36,905 bases of DNA, taken from JBFIHF01 sp964411125 (GTDB lineage Bacteria; Myxococcota_A; Bradymonadia; Bradymonadales; Bradymonadaceae). This document shows positions 1-7,414 of this stretch, in pieces. Location of the stretch: assembly GCA_964411125.1 (NCBI GenBank), contig CAYPJU010000069.1:1-36905 (forward strand), given 5' to 3'. Both the position numbers and the translations under genes were made by a program. Position 1 is the first letter of the stretch; every line of letters starts with the position of its first letter. The notes beneath the pieces are model-generated. The model made no database searches, had not been told where the DNA came from, and saw nothing but the letters and a program-made list of their open reading frames with translations.

Positions 1-387
1 CCGCGCGCGAACGGGGATCCGTCCCTCCGGTCGACCGCAAGGCGGCGACTACGTATCCGTTATCGGCAGCGGCCGCGTTCCGTTGCGAAGTTTTTTTCGA
101 TCGCTTCGCTCGGTCAGATTCTATGCGTACTTCGAGGATGGATGTTTTTTCCGACAAGTGGCGGGAGGGAGGGTGATCGAGGTTTCTGGAGGGATACTGA
201 ACCTCGTGAAGTGGGAGTGGGGGGCCGTGGTGGGGAGTCGGAGAGAGGCAGGTTCGGGAGCATGCTGGCCGTGGGTTCTGCCCCCCGTGAGGTTCCGAGG
301 AGGCTCAGCCGAGCCCGAGAGACATGGGCCGCTTGAGAATCGAGCACAGACCTGTTCTTCTGAAGGTACACACTCCGAGGAGGCGGA
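1..387. other. Left-edge stretch with no supportable gene
   Basis: I see no convincing coding region in this stretch. The open frames crossing it on both strands give low-complexity Arg/Ser/Gly-rich translations without motifs. One of them runs on out of frame through the well-supported gene at 388. A short imperfect dyad, gaggtt with aacctc near 178-205, is the only structure noticed. The stretch may hold the promoter of the gene at 388. Confidence 0.5.
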
Positions 388-918
388 ATGGATCTCGAGC
401 TCGTGTTCGAATGCGACGAGTCGTGGGACGACATGCTGGGGAACAACGACCGGCAGCGAATGTGTACGGCTTGCGACAAGCAGGTCTACAACCTCGTCGG
501 GCTCACTGAGCGTCAGGCGGAGCGCGTGCTGCGAGAACATGCCGGAGACGTCTGCGCCCGGTTTCGTCGGATCGACGGGATCGTCGCGTTCGCGGACGAT
601 CCTCGCGCGCAGCTCGCGGACCAGCACAACGGTCTCCGCGCGTTGGTGCTGGCCGCGGCCATCCCTCTCGCGACGCTCGGAGCGCAGTTTCACGTTGCGG
701 TGATGGCGACTGACGTGCCGCCCTGTGCGACGTCGAACGAAGAACCAGGGTACGGGGATCGCGCCGAAATCTTTGTCGAGCGTTTCTTCACCGCCCATGA
801 ACGCGACGAGGCGAGCCAGGAGGTGATCGACTTCTTGTCGTTCGGTCTCACGCGCGACGCGAAGGCGAAGTTCGAGCACGCGAACGACGCCGTGGTCAGC
901 GGGGGCGTGGAGTTCTGA
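388..918 (+). CDS. Conserved small Cys-motif protein with C-terminal hydrophobic segment
   Basis: This 176-residue protein has an N-terminal module with C9, a C26-x-x-C29 pair, a VYNL segment at 33-36 and C56 followed by RFRRIDG. I recognise this pattern (C...SW..M, R.C..C...VY.L, C.RF..DG) from many short, uncharacterised deltaproteobacterial and Bacteroidetes proteins. A structural metal site is likely but not shown. A moderately hydrophobic stretch at about 82-105 could be membrane-associated. The ATG is chosen because GAGGAGG lies four bases upstream at 377-383. The C-terminal third has no recognised motif. Function is unknown. The overlapping minus-strand frame in this region is a shadow. 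Confidence 0.72.
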   Translation: MDLELVFECDESWDDMLGNNDRQRMCTACDKQVYNLVGLTERQAERVLREHAGDVCARFRRIDGIVAFADDPRAQLADQHNGLRALVLAAAIPLATLGAQFHVAVMATDVPPCATSNEEPGYGDRAEIFVERFFTAHERDEASQEVIDFLSFGLTRDAKAKFEHANDAVVSGGVEF

Positions 919-998
919 CGCCTCCCACCGCCCTGAGCGCCTCCCGTCTTTGGTCATGCCGGTCGCGCCGAAACACGGCTGGTGATAGCCTCGGGCGC

Positions 999-1403
999 AT
1001 GAAGCGAATCAAGCGCCGCAAAGCAAAAGTCGACGTCACGGGCATCTTCATGAAGTTCGCGGAGCATGCGCGACCTGATGACGCGCCGGATCTTCCCCGA
1101 ATGCGAACTCTGTTGGGAGGATGCGCCCACGTCTGGAACCTGGCCCTCGTCGACGACCGAACCCCGCAAGAACTCGCCGAAGAGATGGTCGGGGCGATGG
1201 ACGAGAAACAGGTCGCGATGGTCCGCGAGCTCGTGGAGATCCGTCGCGACCAGTTCGGCCAGTACGACTGGGGGATCGGCGAACTCGAAGTGAGCAAGGA
1301 CCGACAAGGTTTTCTTGTCCGGGTGACCCCCGTCACTCCTCAGCAGATGCGGGACGCAGCGCCCCCACCCACTGCGGACGACGAGTCCGGCGAAGAAGAG
1401 TGA
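999..1403 (+). CDS. Hypothetical protein, basic N-terminus and acidic C-terminus
   Basis: This 134-residue soluble protein is not one I recognise. It opens with a strongly basic stretch (KRIKRRKAK) and ends in an acidic tail (DDESGEEE). The middle is mixed charged and hydrophobic, with alternation consistent with helices. There is no signal peptide, membrane segment or cysteine pair of note. Codon use matches the neighbouring genes, with G or C at most third positions. The next gene on the same strand begins about 28 nt after its stop, so the two are probably co-transcribed. Treat it as a likely real gene of unknown function. Confidence 0.55.
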   Translation: MKRIKRRKAKVDVTGIFMKFAEHARPDDAPDLPRMRTLLGGCAHVWNLALVDDRTPQELAEEMVGAMDEKQVAMVRELVEIRRDQFGQYDWGIGELEVSKDRQGFLVRVTPVTPQQMRDAAPPPTADDESGEEE

Positions 1404-1431
1404 AACGGAAGGAAGCGGCGCTGCGATCTGT

Positions 1432-1989
1432 TTGTATCGCGTGAAGCTTTCGATGCGATGCAACGTGACGATCAGCAACGCTCCATTGGAGATTGCCGAT
1501 GTCGAGGAACGCCTGATCCTGCGCAAAGGGGAGGGCGAGTCGATCGAGCACGTCGCCATGAAGCTGCTCGCCTACGTGCTCTTCTACCACCCGGGTCTGG
1601 AGATCGAACGCTCTCTGGACCGGCACTACAAGCCCGATCTGGTTCGCACGGACGACCGCGGGGAGGTGGTGCAGTGGATCGAATGCGGCAGCACGACTGT
1701 TCGCAAGCTGGACCGCCTGACGCGCAGTAACCCCTACGCGACGATCAAGATCGTCAAGGCTACCGCGTCAGCCGCGCGCATCTACCAGGAGCAGGCCGAG
1801 GAGGTCTTGAGGCTCCCCGAACGGGTTCACTACCTCGGGTTCGAGGGCGGGTTCGTCACCGCCGTGGGGGCTCGTCTGTGGAAACAAAACGAGGTCGGAG
1901 CTTTCGTGTCGGAACACTACGACCGAGTGTACCTCGACGTCGCGGGGGAGACGCTTCAGAGCGCATTGCACTACCGGCGCGGTGTGTGA
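1432..1989 (+). CDS. YaeQ-like protein (PD-(D/E)XK nuclease fold)
   Basis: This 185-residue protein resembles the YaeQ family, a PD-(D/E)XK-fold group whose biochemical role is unsettled. The core seen here is a LLAYVLFYHPGLE helix at 45-57, then KPDL with D69, a strand ending WIECG with E84, and K92. That order (PDL, then W-I-E-x-G, then a basic residue) is the YaeQ signature. Classical YaeQ continues into a similar length, so the gene is near full size. The start is uncertain: TTG at 1432 gives the frame shown, with GTG at 1441 and ATG at 1453 as alternatives. A GGAAGG at 1407-1412 is rather far from the TTG. It precedes the repeat and terminator region and is probably the last gene of its transcript. 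Confidence 0.6.
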   Translation: MYRVKLSMRCNVTISNAPLEIADVEERLILRKGEGESIEHVAMKLLAYVLFYHPGLEIERSLDRHYKPDLVRTDDRGEVVQWIECGSTTVRKLDRLTRSNPYATIKIVKATASAARIYQEQAEEVLRLPERVHYLGFEGGFVTAVGARLWKQNEVGAFVSEHYDRVYLDVAGETLQSALHYRRGV

Positions 1990-2017
1990 TCGAGAACAGG
2001 TCGCCCGAAGATTCCCC

Positions 2018-2210
2018 TTCGGCACGCAAACGTCATCGCATCTTAAGATCTGCTTCAGAAGTAGGGCGTCTTTACGTGTGAGTCGGCCGATGAGGCCCTC
2101 CGACATTCCGCGTATCGATCGAAGGACGTCCTGTTCGGACATCGCCGCGCCATCCCACCCCCAATCTTCCGACCGGGCCCCGCAGCGATGCGGGGCCTCT
2201 TTTCTTTTGG
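2018..2210. repeat. 210-bp tandem repeat, copy A (193 nt before the gap)
   Basis: This segment is identical, base for base as far as I can read, to 2383-2575. The partial copy after the gap shows a repeat period of 210 nt (193 nt plus the 17-nt spacer at 2366-2382). It holds a 10-bp palindrome ATCTTAAGAT, a short stem around CTGCTT/AAGTAG, and at its end a strong intrinsic terminator. Because 210 is a multiple of three, the minus strand stays open through the units and would give a 70-residue repeat, but the embedded terminator argues against coding. It may be a repeated small-RNA-like unit or an unresolved tandem duplication. Confidence 0.85.
2176..2208 (+). terminator. Intrinsic terminator downstream of the YaeQ-like gene
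   Basis: A perfect 8-bp stem (GGCCCCGC with GCGGGGCC) encloses the loop AGCGAT and is followed by TCTTTTCTTTT. This is a textbook Rho-independent terminator for rightward transcription. It lies about 185 nt after the stop of the YaeQ-like gene, so that transcript would carry a long 3' region unless a separate small RNA starts inside the repeat. Confidence 0.85.
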
Positions 2211-2310
2211 NNNNNNNNNNNNNNNNNNNNNNNNNNNNNNNNNNNNNNNNNNNNNNNNNNNNNNNNNNNNNNNNNNNNNNNNNNNNNNNNNNNNNNNNNN
2301 NNNNNNNNNN
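2211..2310. other. Assembly gap of 100 N
   Basis: Exactly 100 unknown bases, the usual placeholder for a scaffold join of unknown length. The flanks are copies of the same repeat. If the array is perfectly periodic at 210 nt, the true missing length would be 155 nt, or 155 plus a multiple of 210. Any reading frame crossing it is meaningless. Confidence 0.97.
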
Positions 2311-2365
2311 CACCCCCAATCTTCCGACCGGGCCCCGCAGCGATGCGGGGCCTCTTTTCTTTTGG
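2311..2365. repeat. 210-bp tandem repeat, partial copy after the gap
   Basis: These 55 nt match the last 55 nt of the full repeat unit and lie exactly 210 nt before the same sequence in copy B. They carry the second copy of the terminator (stem 2331-2338 with 2345-2352, T-rich tail 2353-2363). The unique 17-nt spacer at 2366-2382 then leads into the next unit. Confidence 0.85.
2331..2363 (+). terminator. Intrinsic terminator, second copy in the repeat
   Basis: Same stem, loop and T-rich tail as the copy at 2176-2208. Its repetition reflects the tandem duplication rather than independent genes. Confidence 0.8.
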
Positions 2366-2382
2366 CTCTCGGCCAGGAGTGG

Positions 2383-2575
2383 TTCGGCACGCAAACGTCA
2401 TCGCATCTTAAGATCTGCTTCAGAAGTAGGGCGTCTTTACGTGTGAGTCGGCCGATGAGGCCCTCCGACATTCCGCGTATCGATCGAAGGACGTCCTGTT
2501 CGGACATCGCCGCGCCATCCCACCCCCAATCTTCCGACCGGGCCCCGCAGCGATGCGGGGCCTCTTTTCTTTTGG
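2383..2575. repeat. 210-bp tandem repeat, copy B (193 nt)
   Basis: Full second copy of the unit at 2018-2210, offset by 365 nt including the gap. The absence of any difference between copies suggests recent duplication, active homogenisation, or an assembly collapse. It ends about 47 nt before the convergent SDR gene, so its terminator also insulates the two strands. Confidence 0.85.
2541..2573 (+). terminator. Intrinsic terminator, third copy
   Basis: Third identical GC stem with hexaloop and T-rich tail (stem 2541-2548 with 2555-2562). It is the last rightward stop signal before the convergent minus-strand gene ending at 2622. Confidence 0.8.
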
Positions 2576-2621
2576 GCCTCCAATGCCGGAGTCCGACCGA
2601 GACGCCGCCGTGGCGGTCGAC

Positions 2622-3578
2622 TCACTCGGGGAGGGGCCGCGTTCGAATGTCGTAGAGGATGCGGTCGAGGTCGTGCTCGGGCCGGAACCCGAGCTCGGAC
2701 CTGGCGAGGGAGTCGTCGACCATACAGACGTACTTGATGTGGTCGAGTTCGGGCCACGGCCAGTCGGTGAGCTTGAAGGACCACCCGACCTTCAGCATCG
2801 TCTTCACGATCGACTCGGGGAGGGGCCGCGGGGTCCTCCCGAGCTCGCGAAACAGGTAGGAGAGAGGCACCGGCTCGGGGCCGGCGATGTTGTAGACTCC
2901 GCGCACGCCGGGGGTGAGGGCGAGCTCGATGGCGGTGAGCACGTCCTCGGTATGGATGAGCTGGATCATCGGGTCGAAGCCGAGCAGGGTGATCGGGTTC
3001 TCCGCTCGCAGGTATCGACTCGGGGCGTTGTGCACTTCACCGACGATGTGAACGGGCCGAAGGATCACCGTCTCGATGGCCGGATGTCGCCAGAAGAACG
3101 TGTTGCAGAACATGTCGAGCGAGATGAGGTCGCGGATCGCGCGGAAGTGCATCCCACCCATCAGTGGCGAATCTTCGCGCAGGAACTGCGCATTCTTGGG
3201 GTCGGGGCCGTAGACGTTGGCGCTCGAAAGGACGACCACCTTGCCGACGTTGTGCTCGGCACAGAGTTCGAAAACCTTCTTGGTACCGTTGATGTTGAAG
3301 TCGTGGTGCTCGTCGGTGGAGGACCGCGGGTCGTGCATGATGTTGAGGTGGACGACGGCGTCGATGCGCTCGCGCCGGAAGACGTCTTCGAAGCGACGTC
3401 GGCGGATGTCGGCGCGTTCGATCTCCACGTCCTTGGGGAGGTGGTCGACTTTTCGTCGATCGATCCCGATCACCTCGTGTTTACGGTGCAAACGCCGTGT
3501 CAGCGCGCGGCCGAGGCGCCCGCCGATGCCGGTGATCAGGATGCGCTGCTTGCGCTCGCGTCGTCGTCGGGTACTCAA
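2622..3578 (-). CDS. Extended SDR (NAD-epimerase/dehydratase-like) lacking the YxxxK motif
   Basis: This 318-residue protein has an N-terminal Rossmann fold with G17-x-x-G20-x-x-G23, an acidic D40 ending the second strand, AD at 56-57, and an SSANVYG segment at 118-124, all typical of extended SDRs such as GalE-like epimerases. Where YxxxK should follow (about 139-160) the sequence reads MHFRAIRDLISLD, with no Tyr/Lys pair, so ordinary SDR catalysis is doubtful. It starts at TTG, overlapping the stop of the acyltransferase gene by four bases (TTGA), so the two are translationally coupled. From memory, mycobacterial Rv0501 (annotated galE2) sits beside the acyltransferase-like Rv0502 in a comparable pair and also lacks the motif. 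A role in lipid or glycolipid metabolism is inferred from context. Confidence 0.85.
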   Translation of the reverse strand: MSTRRRRERKQRILITGIGGRLGRALTRRLHRKHEVIGIDRRKVDHLPKDVEIERADIRRRRFEDVFRRERIDAVVHLNIMHDPRSSTDEHHDFNINGTKKVFELCAEHNVGKVVVLSSANVYGPDPKNAQFLREDSPLMGGMHFRAIRDLISLDMFCNTFFWRHPAIETVILRPVHIVGEVHNAPSRYLRAENPITLLGFDPMIQLIHTEDVLTAIELALTPGVRGVYNIAGPEPVPLSYLFRELGRTPRPLPESIVKTMLKVGWSFKLTDWPWPELDHIKYVCMVDDSLARSELGFRPEHDLDRILYDIRTRPLPE

Positions 3579-4423
3579 AAGAAGTACCCCTCGCGTTCGC
3601 TGAGGCCGCGCTCGACGAGCTTCTCGATCTCGGCTTTCACCCGGTGAACCTTCGCTCGGATCACCCGATCCTCGTCGTCGGGTTTACCCTCGAACTCCAG
3701 CGGTTCGCCGAAGTAGAGTCGGTACTTGACGGGGAGGGGCATCGCTCCGGTCGGGGCGAGTGGGAACGCGGGAAGCCCGAACATCCTGGCCACCGACTGC
3801 AGGTTGTAGATCGATGGGATCTGCTCCTCTCCGCCGACGACGCCCACCGGGACGATCGGGGTTCCGGTCTCGAGGGCGAGCCGCATGAACCCGAGCCCGA
3901 AATCCACGAGCTCGTAGGCTCGGTCGTACGTCTTGCTGATCCCGCGAACTCCTTCGGGAAACACGAGCAGGCAGCCGCCGCGGGCGAGGAGGATCCGGGC
4001 GTTCTCGCGCGTTCCCGTGACCTGGCCGGCGCGGGCGAAGACCCACGAGACGAAGGGGAGGGTCGGCACCCAGTGCTCCACCATGCTGCGGATCAGGCGG
4101 GGCGGGTTGCGGTCGAAGATGCAGGCGCCCCCGATCAGCATTCCGTCGATCGCGATCTGTCCCGAGTGGTTCGCCACCAGCATCACGGGTCCGGAGTCGG
4201 GGACGTTCTCGATGTCGAACACTTCGGTGCGGAAGTACGTGCGCAGAAAGAACTGTACGGGCGGGCCCACGTACTTGAGGAATTCGGGGTCGAAGCCGAA
4301 CGGGTCGTAACCCTGGTCGTTCTGCCCGGCGTCGATGTTGCGGACCCGCTCCCAGACGTCGGGCGGGAGGCGCGACACCATCGCGTCGTCGAACGCGCTC
4401 TGCAGCTTTCCGAAGATTCCCAT
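3575..4423 (-). CDS. Lysophospholipid acyltransferase-like protein (PlsC/MGAT-type fold)
   Basis: This 282-residue membrane-associated acyltransferase shows NHSGQIAID at 85-93 as block I, FPEGVR at 155-160 as block III, and TPIVPVGVVGGEEQIP as block IV. Such enzymes transfer an acyl chain from acyl-CoA or acyl-ACP to a lysophospholipid or related alcohol at the inner membrane. The His to Asp spacing is H-x6-D rather than the usual H-x4-D, which places it closer to the MGAT-like branch than to canonical PlsC. There is no signal peptide. It begins at ATG 4423 and its stop overlaps the start of the degenerate SDR, its probable partner. The true acceptor substrate cannot be told from sequence. 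Confidence 0.86.
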   Translation of the reverse strand: MGIFGKLQSAFDDAMVSRLPPDVWERVRNIDAGQNDQGYDPFGFDPEFLKYVGPPVQFFLRTYFRTEVFDIENVPDSGPVMLVANHSGQIAIDGMLIGGACIFDRNPPRLIRSMVEHWVPTLPFVSWVFARAGQVTGTRENARILLARGGCLLVFPEGVRGISKTYDRAYELVDFGLGFMRLALETGTPIVPVGVVGGEEQIPSIYNLQSVARMFGLPAFPLAPTGAMPLPVKYRLYFGEPLEFEGKPDDEDRVIRAKVHRVKAEIEKLVERGLSEREGYFF

Positions 4424-4471
4424 TGCAGTGACTTACCGTACTTGGGGTGGGTCGGCCAACGTCCCCCCGGT

Positions 4472-5629
4472 CTACATGACGAGCATCATGAGCCCGAAAA
4501 CGATCGCGACGCTCAACAGCATGATGCCGACGAACCACATGACCTGCTCGGTCGAGTTCTCGTTCTTCTGCTTGGCGGGGTCGATCCGCGCCCCGGGCGG
4601 CGGAGCGAACATCGGTTTCTCCCGATTCTGTCGCAGAGCGCTCTCGTCGATCTCGAGGTTCGACCCCACGGCCGCTGCGCCCTGCATGTCGGTGGTCCGG
4701 CGAGACGCCGTCGCACGCATCGGGGGCTGGGAGTCTCGTCGCGCCGCAGGCCGGCTCCCGCGCTCCTTTCGCTCGCGCGTGACGGTCTTCTCGTTGTCGT
4801 TCAAGCTGTCGAGGAGCCGGAGCGCTTCGGACGCGTTTCGCGGGCGCCGCCGCTGGTCCTTGACCATCATCATCTCGAACGCGTTTCGAAAGCTCGGTGG
4901 AATCTCGATGGTCATCGGGATGCGGAACGGCTCGGGTTTCAGATGCTCCAGCACCACCGTCCGACCGTCGTCCCCCGCGGCTGCTTTTTCGCCGGTGAGC
5001 ATCTCATAGGCGACGAGCCCGACGGCGTAGACGTCGGATGCCGGGACGGCGCTGCGCTCGTTTCGAAGTTGCTCGGGGGCCATGTAGCGCATGGTGCCGA
5101 TGAGCTGTCCCGCGACGGTGAGCTCCTGAGAAACCTCGCGGAGGTTCTCCAGCGGCTTGGCGACCCCGAAGTCGAGCATTTTCACGAAATCGGCCTCGCC
5201 GCGCTGATGGGTCAACATGATGTTCGCGGGCTTGACGTCGCGATGGACGATCCCCTTCGCGTGGGCGTCGGCGAGGCTCATCAGCACCTGCGAGATGATG
5301 TTGACGACGCGTCCGGCCGGCATGGGCCCGGTCTTCGCCAGCCGGTCCTCGAGTGTGTCGCCGGAGACGTACTCGAAGACCATGAAGAGCTGGCCGGTCG
5401 GGTCGCGACCGAAGTCGATCAGCGTGACGGTGTGCGGGTCGTCGAGCTCCGACAGGAGCTTGGCCTCACGGATGAACCGGTCGTCTCCTCGCCCCTCTTT
5501 GAGGACCTTGATCGCCACCTGACGCCCGAGCGAATCGTCGGACCCGAGGTAGACGACGGCGAAAGCACCGCGGCCGAGCTCGCGCTCGACGCGGTATTTG
5601 CCCGCGAACATTTGTCCTGGTTGAAGCAC
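4472..5629 (-). CDS. Membrane-anchored eukaryotic-like Ser/Thr protein kinase
   Basis: With the start at GTG 5629 the protein has 385 residues. The kinase domain spans about 10-275: glycine loop GRGAFAVV at 19-26, ATP-anchoring K41, catalytic HRDVKPAN at 129-136, DFG at 153-155, and an APEQ activation-segment end. A charged linker of about 85 residues leads to one hydrophobic segment in the last 22 residues, so the kinase should face the cytoplasm on a C-terminal anchor, with almost nothing outside. The frame stays open up to 5773, but that would overlap the upstream gene by over 70 nt. The GTG at 5629 is preceded by AGAGG at suitable spacing and starts just before the conserved KYRVERELG. 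Substrates are unknown. Confidence 0.88.
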   Translation of the reverse strand: MLQPGQMFAGKYRVERELGRGAFAVVYLGSDDSLGRQVAIKVLKEGRGDDRFIREAKLLSELDDPHTVTLIDFGRDPTGQLFMVFEYVSGDTLEDRLAKTGPMPAGRVVNIISQVLMSLADAHAKGIVHRDVKPANIMLTHQRGEADFVKMLDFGVAKPLENLREVSQELTVAGQLIGTMRYMAPEQLRNERSAVPASDVYAVGLVAYEMLTGEKAAAGDDGRTVVLEHLKPEPFRIPMTIEIPPSFRNAFEMMMVKDQRRRPRNASEALRLLDSLNDNEKTVTRERKERGSRPAARRDSQPPMRATASRRTTDMQGAAAVGSNLEIDESALRQNREKPMFAPPPGARIDPAKQKNENSTEQVMWFVGIMLLSVAIVFGLMMLVM

Positions 5630-5700
5630 GCCCACATCCTCTGATGTTCCATGCGCGAGCGCAAGCTGCGAGTCGTCTCTCTCGCGCGTGACCCAAGGGC

Positions 5701-6165
5701 TCAGTGCATCTGGCGGAACTCGGGGGTGCGGAAGTTGACCGGCTCGAGCAGATCGAAAATCTCGAGCGTGCACTTGAGCCCACTGTTGGGGAACTGCACG
5801 CCGTTGCCTTCGAACTCGGCGAGGAAGAGGATCGGATCCGCCGCCCGGTTGTAGCCGAGCTGGACCAGAGTCTGTTCGGGGATCATCTCTTCGTGCGACA
5901 GGTAGATCGCCTCCGAGAGTACGTAGAAGCCTTCCGCCTTCAGCGGTGCGAGATCGTCGACGTAGTCGGGGTCCCGAATGAGATACCCCTTGTCGTGGAA
6001 CGTCCAGCGATTGTCGCTGTTCGCGGCGGGGAGAAGCAATAGCGGCGGTCCCTGCTGCGAGTGATTGTGGAAGTAGACGAGGAGGTTCTCACGAACCCAC
6101 TCCTCCTTGCCCGGGAGGGGCGCCTCCGTCTTGTACAACCCGCACGGCGGCAACTGCTCGGTCAT
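5701..6165 (-). CDS. Conserved hypothetical protein
   Basis: This 154-residue soluble protein starts at ATG 6165 and reads LPPCGLYKTEAPLPG early on. It then has a YFHNHS segment with LLLP, a WTFHDKGYLI segment, and EGFYVLSEAIYLS followed by TLVQLGYN. I recall this order of short conserved blocks from uncharacterised myxobacterial proteins, without any known function. There are no transmembrane segments, and the few His/Cys residues are not arranged as a recognisable site. It lies 33 nt downstream of the solenoid gene and 71 nt upstream of the kinase, all on the minus strand, so it probably belongs to the same transcript. Confidence 0.75.
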   Translation of the reverse strand: MTEQLPPCGLYKTEAPLPGKEEWVRENLLVYFHNHSQQGPPLLLLPAANSDNRWTFHDKGYLIRDPDYVDDLAPLKAEGFYVLSEAIYLSHEEMIPEQTLVQLGYNRAADPILFLAEFEGNGVQFPNSGLKCTLEIFDLLEPVNFRTPEFRQMH

Positions 6166-6198
6166 GGTTTTCCGTGATCGTCGAAGGGATGCGAGCGG

Positions 6199-7347
6199 TC
6201 AGCGACCACTGCGCTTCTGATAGAGGTTCTTCGCCTGTCGCTGCACCTGCATCGAGACGTTACGGTCGCGCTGCAACTGCTTCAGGTCGTTGTTACGGAT
6301 GTGGTTCAGAAACTTCATCGTATCGGAGAGCGGCGTCTTGGGATTCTGACACAGCGCCAGCATCACCTCGTAGTGACGGGTGAGCTCGCGCTGGCTCGCG
6401 ATGTAACTGATAACACCGTCGGGCAGCGTCTTGTTTCTTGCCCATCGCCGGTAGTCGATGTCTTGTGCGCGAGGACTGCGGACGGCCGCCATGTGGACGA
6501 GCTTGTTCGGGTCGCGCACGAGGATGTTGAGCGCCTCGCGCGAGCCGATCGTCGCGAGCCGGATCTTCTGGGAGATGTGCATCCGCGCGATCTTGTCGTG
6601 CAGGGCGCCCGTCTTGCGTCCCTCCTCTTCTTCTTCGTCGTCGTCGTTCAAGAGCTTGTCGCGCTCGGAGCGCGGCATTTCGTCGACGTTCTTGTACTTT
6701 TCGTCTTCCGCTTTGGCGCGCGCCGCCTCGGCCGCCATCAACGAGTCGTGCTCCCCGCCGTCCTCGTCGACGATCTTCTGCGACGAGTCGATGAGGCCCT
6801 GCACCCCGGGCAGTCCGGAAAGTTTCACGCCTTCGCGCTGCGCCAGCTCGAGCAGGCGATCGACCGTCGCCATGCGAGCGTTCGCGTTCTGGTACATCTG
6901 CTCGAGGATCACCGGCGCCTGCAGAATTCGCACCTGGTTGGTCGCGATCACGTCGCAGAGGTTCGCCTCGGCGATACGGGCGATGCGGGCGATCGTGTGG
7001 TCGTGCGTCCCGCGGTTCGTCACGACCGCTTCGAGCACCGCCTTGTCGCCGCGTTTCTCCTCGGCGACCCAGTCGAGCAGGCCCGGGTGGTCGAGCTTCG
7101 CCAACGCCGGGACGAGAATCTCGGCGGGGAGGTCGTCGAACGAAAGCCGGGCGGTCTCCGAGACTTCACCGTCCCACTGCGTCGACAGCATGTAGAGCGT
7201 CTGGACGTTCTCCTCGGGCGCGAGCGGCAGCATCCCTCGCGCTGCCATCATCTGCAGTTGCGGAGGAGCCTGCGGCGACAGGGGCTTGCGGACACTGTCC
7301 GGAAGATTGGCGGCGTCGAGCGGCTGGCGATCTACGGCGAGCGACAT
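6199..7347 (-). CDS. Conserved deltaproteobacterial alpha-helical repeat protein
   Basis: This 382-residue protein starts at ATG 7347. It looks like a helical solenoid: about 30-200 carries short helix pairs with recurring Leu/Ala and Asn positions (for example AEANLCDVIATNQVRIL). An acidic low-complexity break (NDDDEEEEEG) follows at roughly 225-240, and then comes a second helical block from KIARMHISQKIRLATIG to the end. The C-terminal block, with IRLA..G.REAL..L.RDPN, NPKTP and a basic final segment, is a pattern I associate with uncharacterised Geobacter and Myxococcus proteins. No enzyme motif or membrane segment is visible. A scaffold role is inferred only from the fold. Confidence 0.75.
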   Translation of the reverse strand: MSLAVDRQPLDAANLPDSVRKPLSPQAPPQLQMMAARGMLPLAPEENVQTLYMLSTQWDGEVSETARLSFDDLPAEILVPALAKLDHPGLLDWVAEEKRGDKAVLEAVVTNRGTHDHTIARIARIAEANLCDVIATNQVRILQAPVILEQMYQNANARMATVDRLLELAQREGVKLSGLPGVQGLIDSSQKIVDEDGGEHDSLMAAEAARAKAEDEKYKNVDEMPRSERDKLLNDDDEEEEEGRKTGALHDKIARMHISQKIRLATIGSREALNILVRDPNKLVHMAAVRSPRAQDIDYRRWARNKTLPDGVISYIASQRELTRHYEVMLALCQNPKTPLSDTMKFLNHIRNNDLKQLQRDRNVSMQVQRQAKNLYQKRSGR

Positions 7348-7376
7348 GGTCGGAACCTCAGCGGTGACTGTTCGTC

Positions 7377-7404
7377 AAAAGGGTAAGACCCAACTCCCCC
7401 TTTT
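7377..7404 (-). terminator. Bidirectional intrinsic terminator candidate
   Basis: AAAAGGG at 7377-7383 pairs with CCCTTTT at 7398-7404 across a 14-nt loop. Read on the minus strand it lies 10 nt past the stop of the DUF2804 gene and ends in TTTTGA. It would separate that two-gene operon from the solenoid gene starting at 7347. Confidence 0.55.
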
Positions 7405-7414
7405 GGCAACGTCT

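Noticed and set aside
388..1989. A toxin-antitoxin or defence island around the YaeQ-like nuclease-fold gene
   Set aside because: YaeQ relatives are common chromosomal genes and neither neighbour shows toxin, antitoxin or defence motifs.
2018..2575. CRISPR array
   Set aside because: The repeats are about 193 nt with a single 17-nt spacer and contain terminators; no 25-40 nt repeats with unique spacers and no cas genes were seen.
1768..2655. Several frames crossing the N run
   Set aside because: They depend on unknown bases and on a repeat with intrinsic terminators. The 70-residue minus-strand repeat is recorded as a finding but not called a gene.
3644..5644. Open frame of 666 codons on the plus strand
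   Set aside because: It is antisense to the acyltransferase and kinase genes, both of which have clear catalytic motifs. Its translation is Arg/Gly/Asp/Val-rich without any motif, as expected for a shadow frame in GC-rich DNA.
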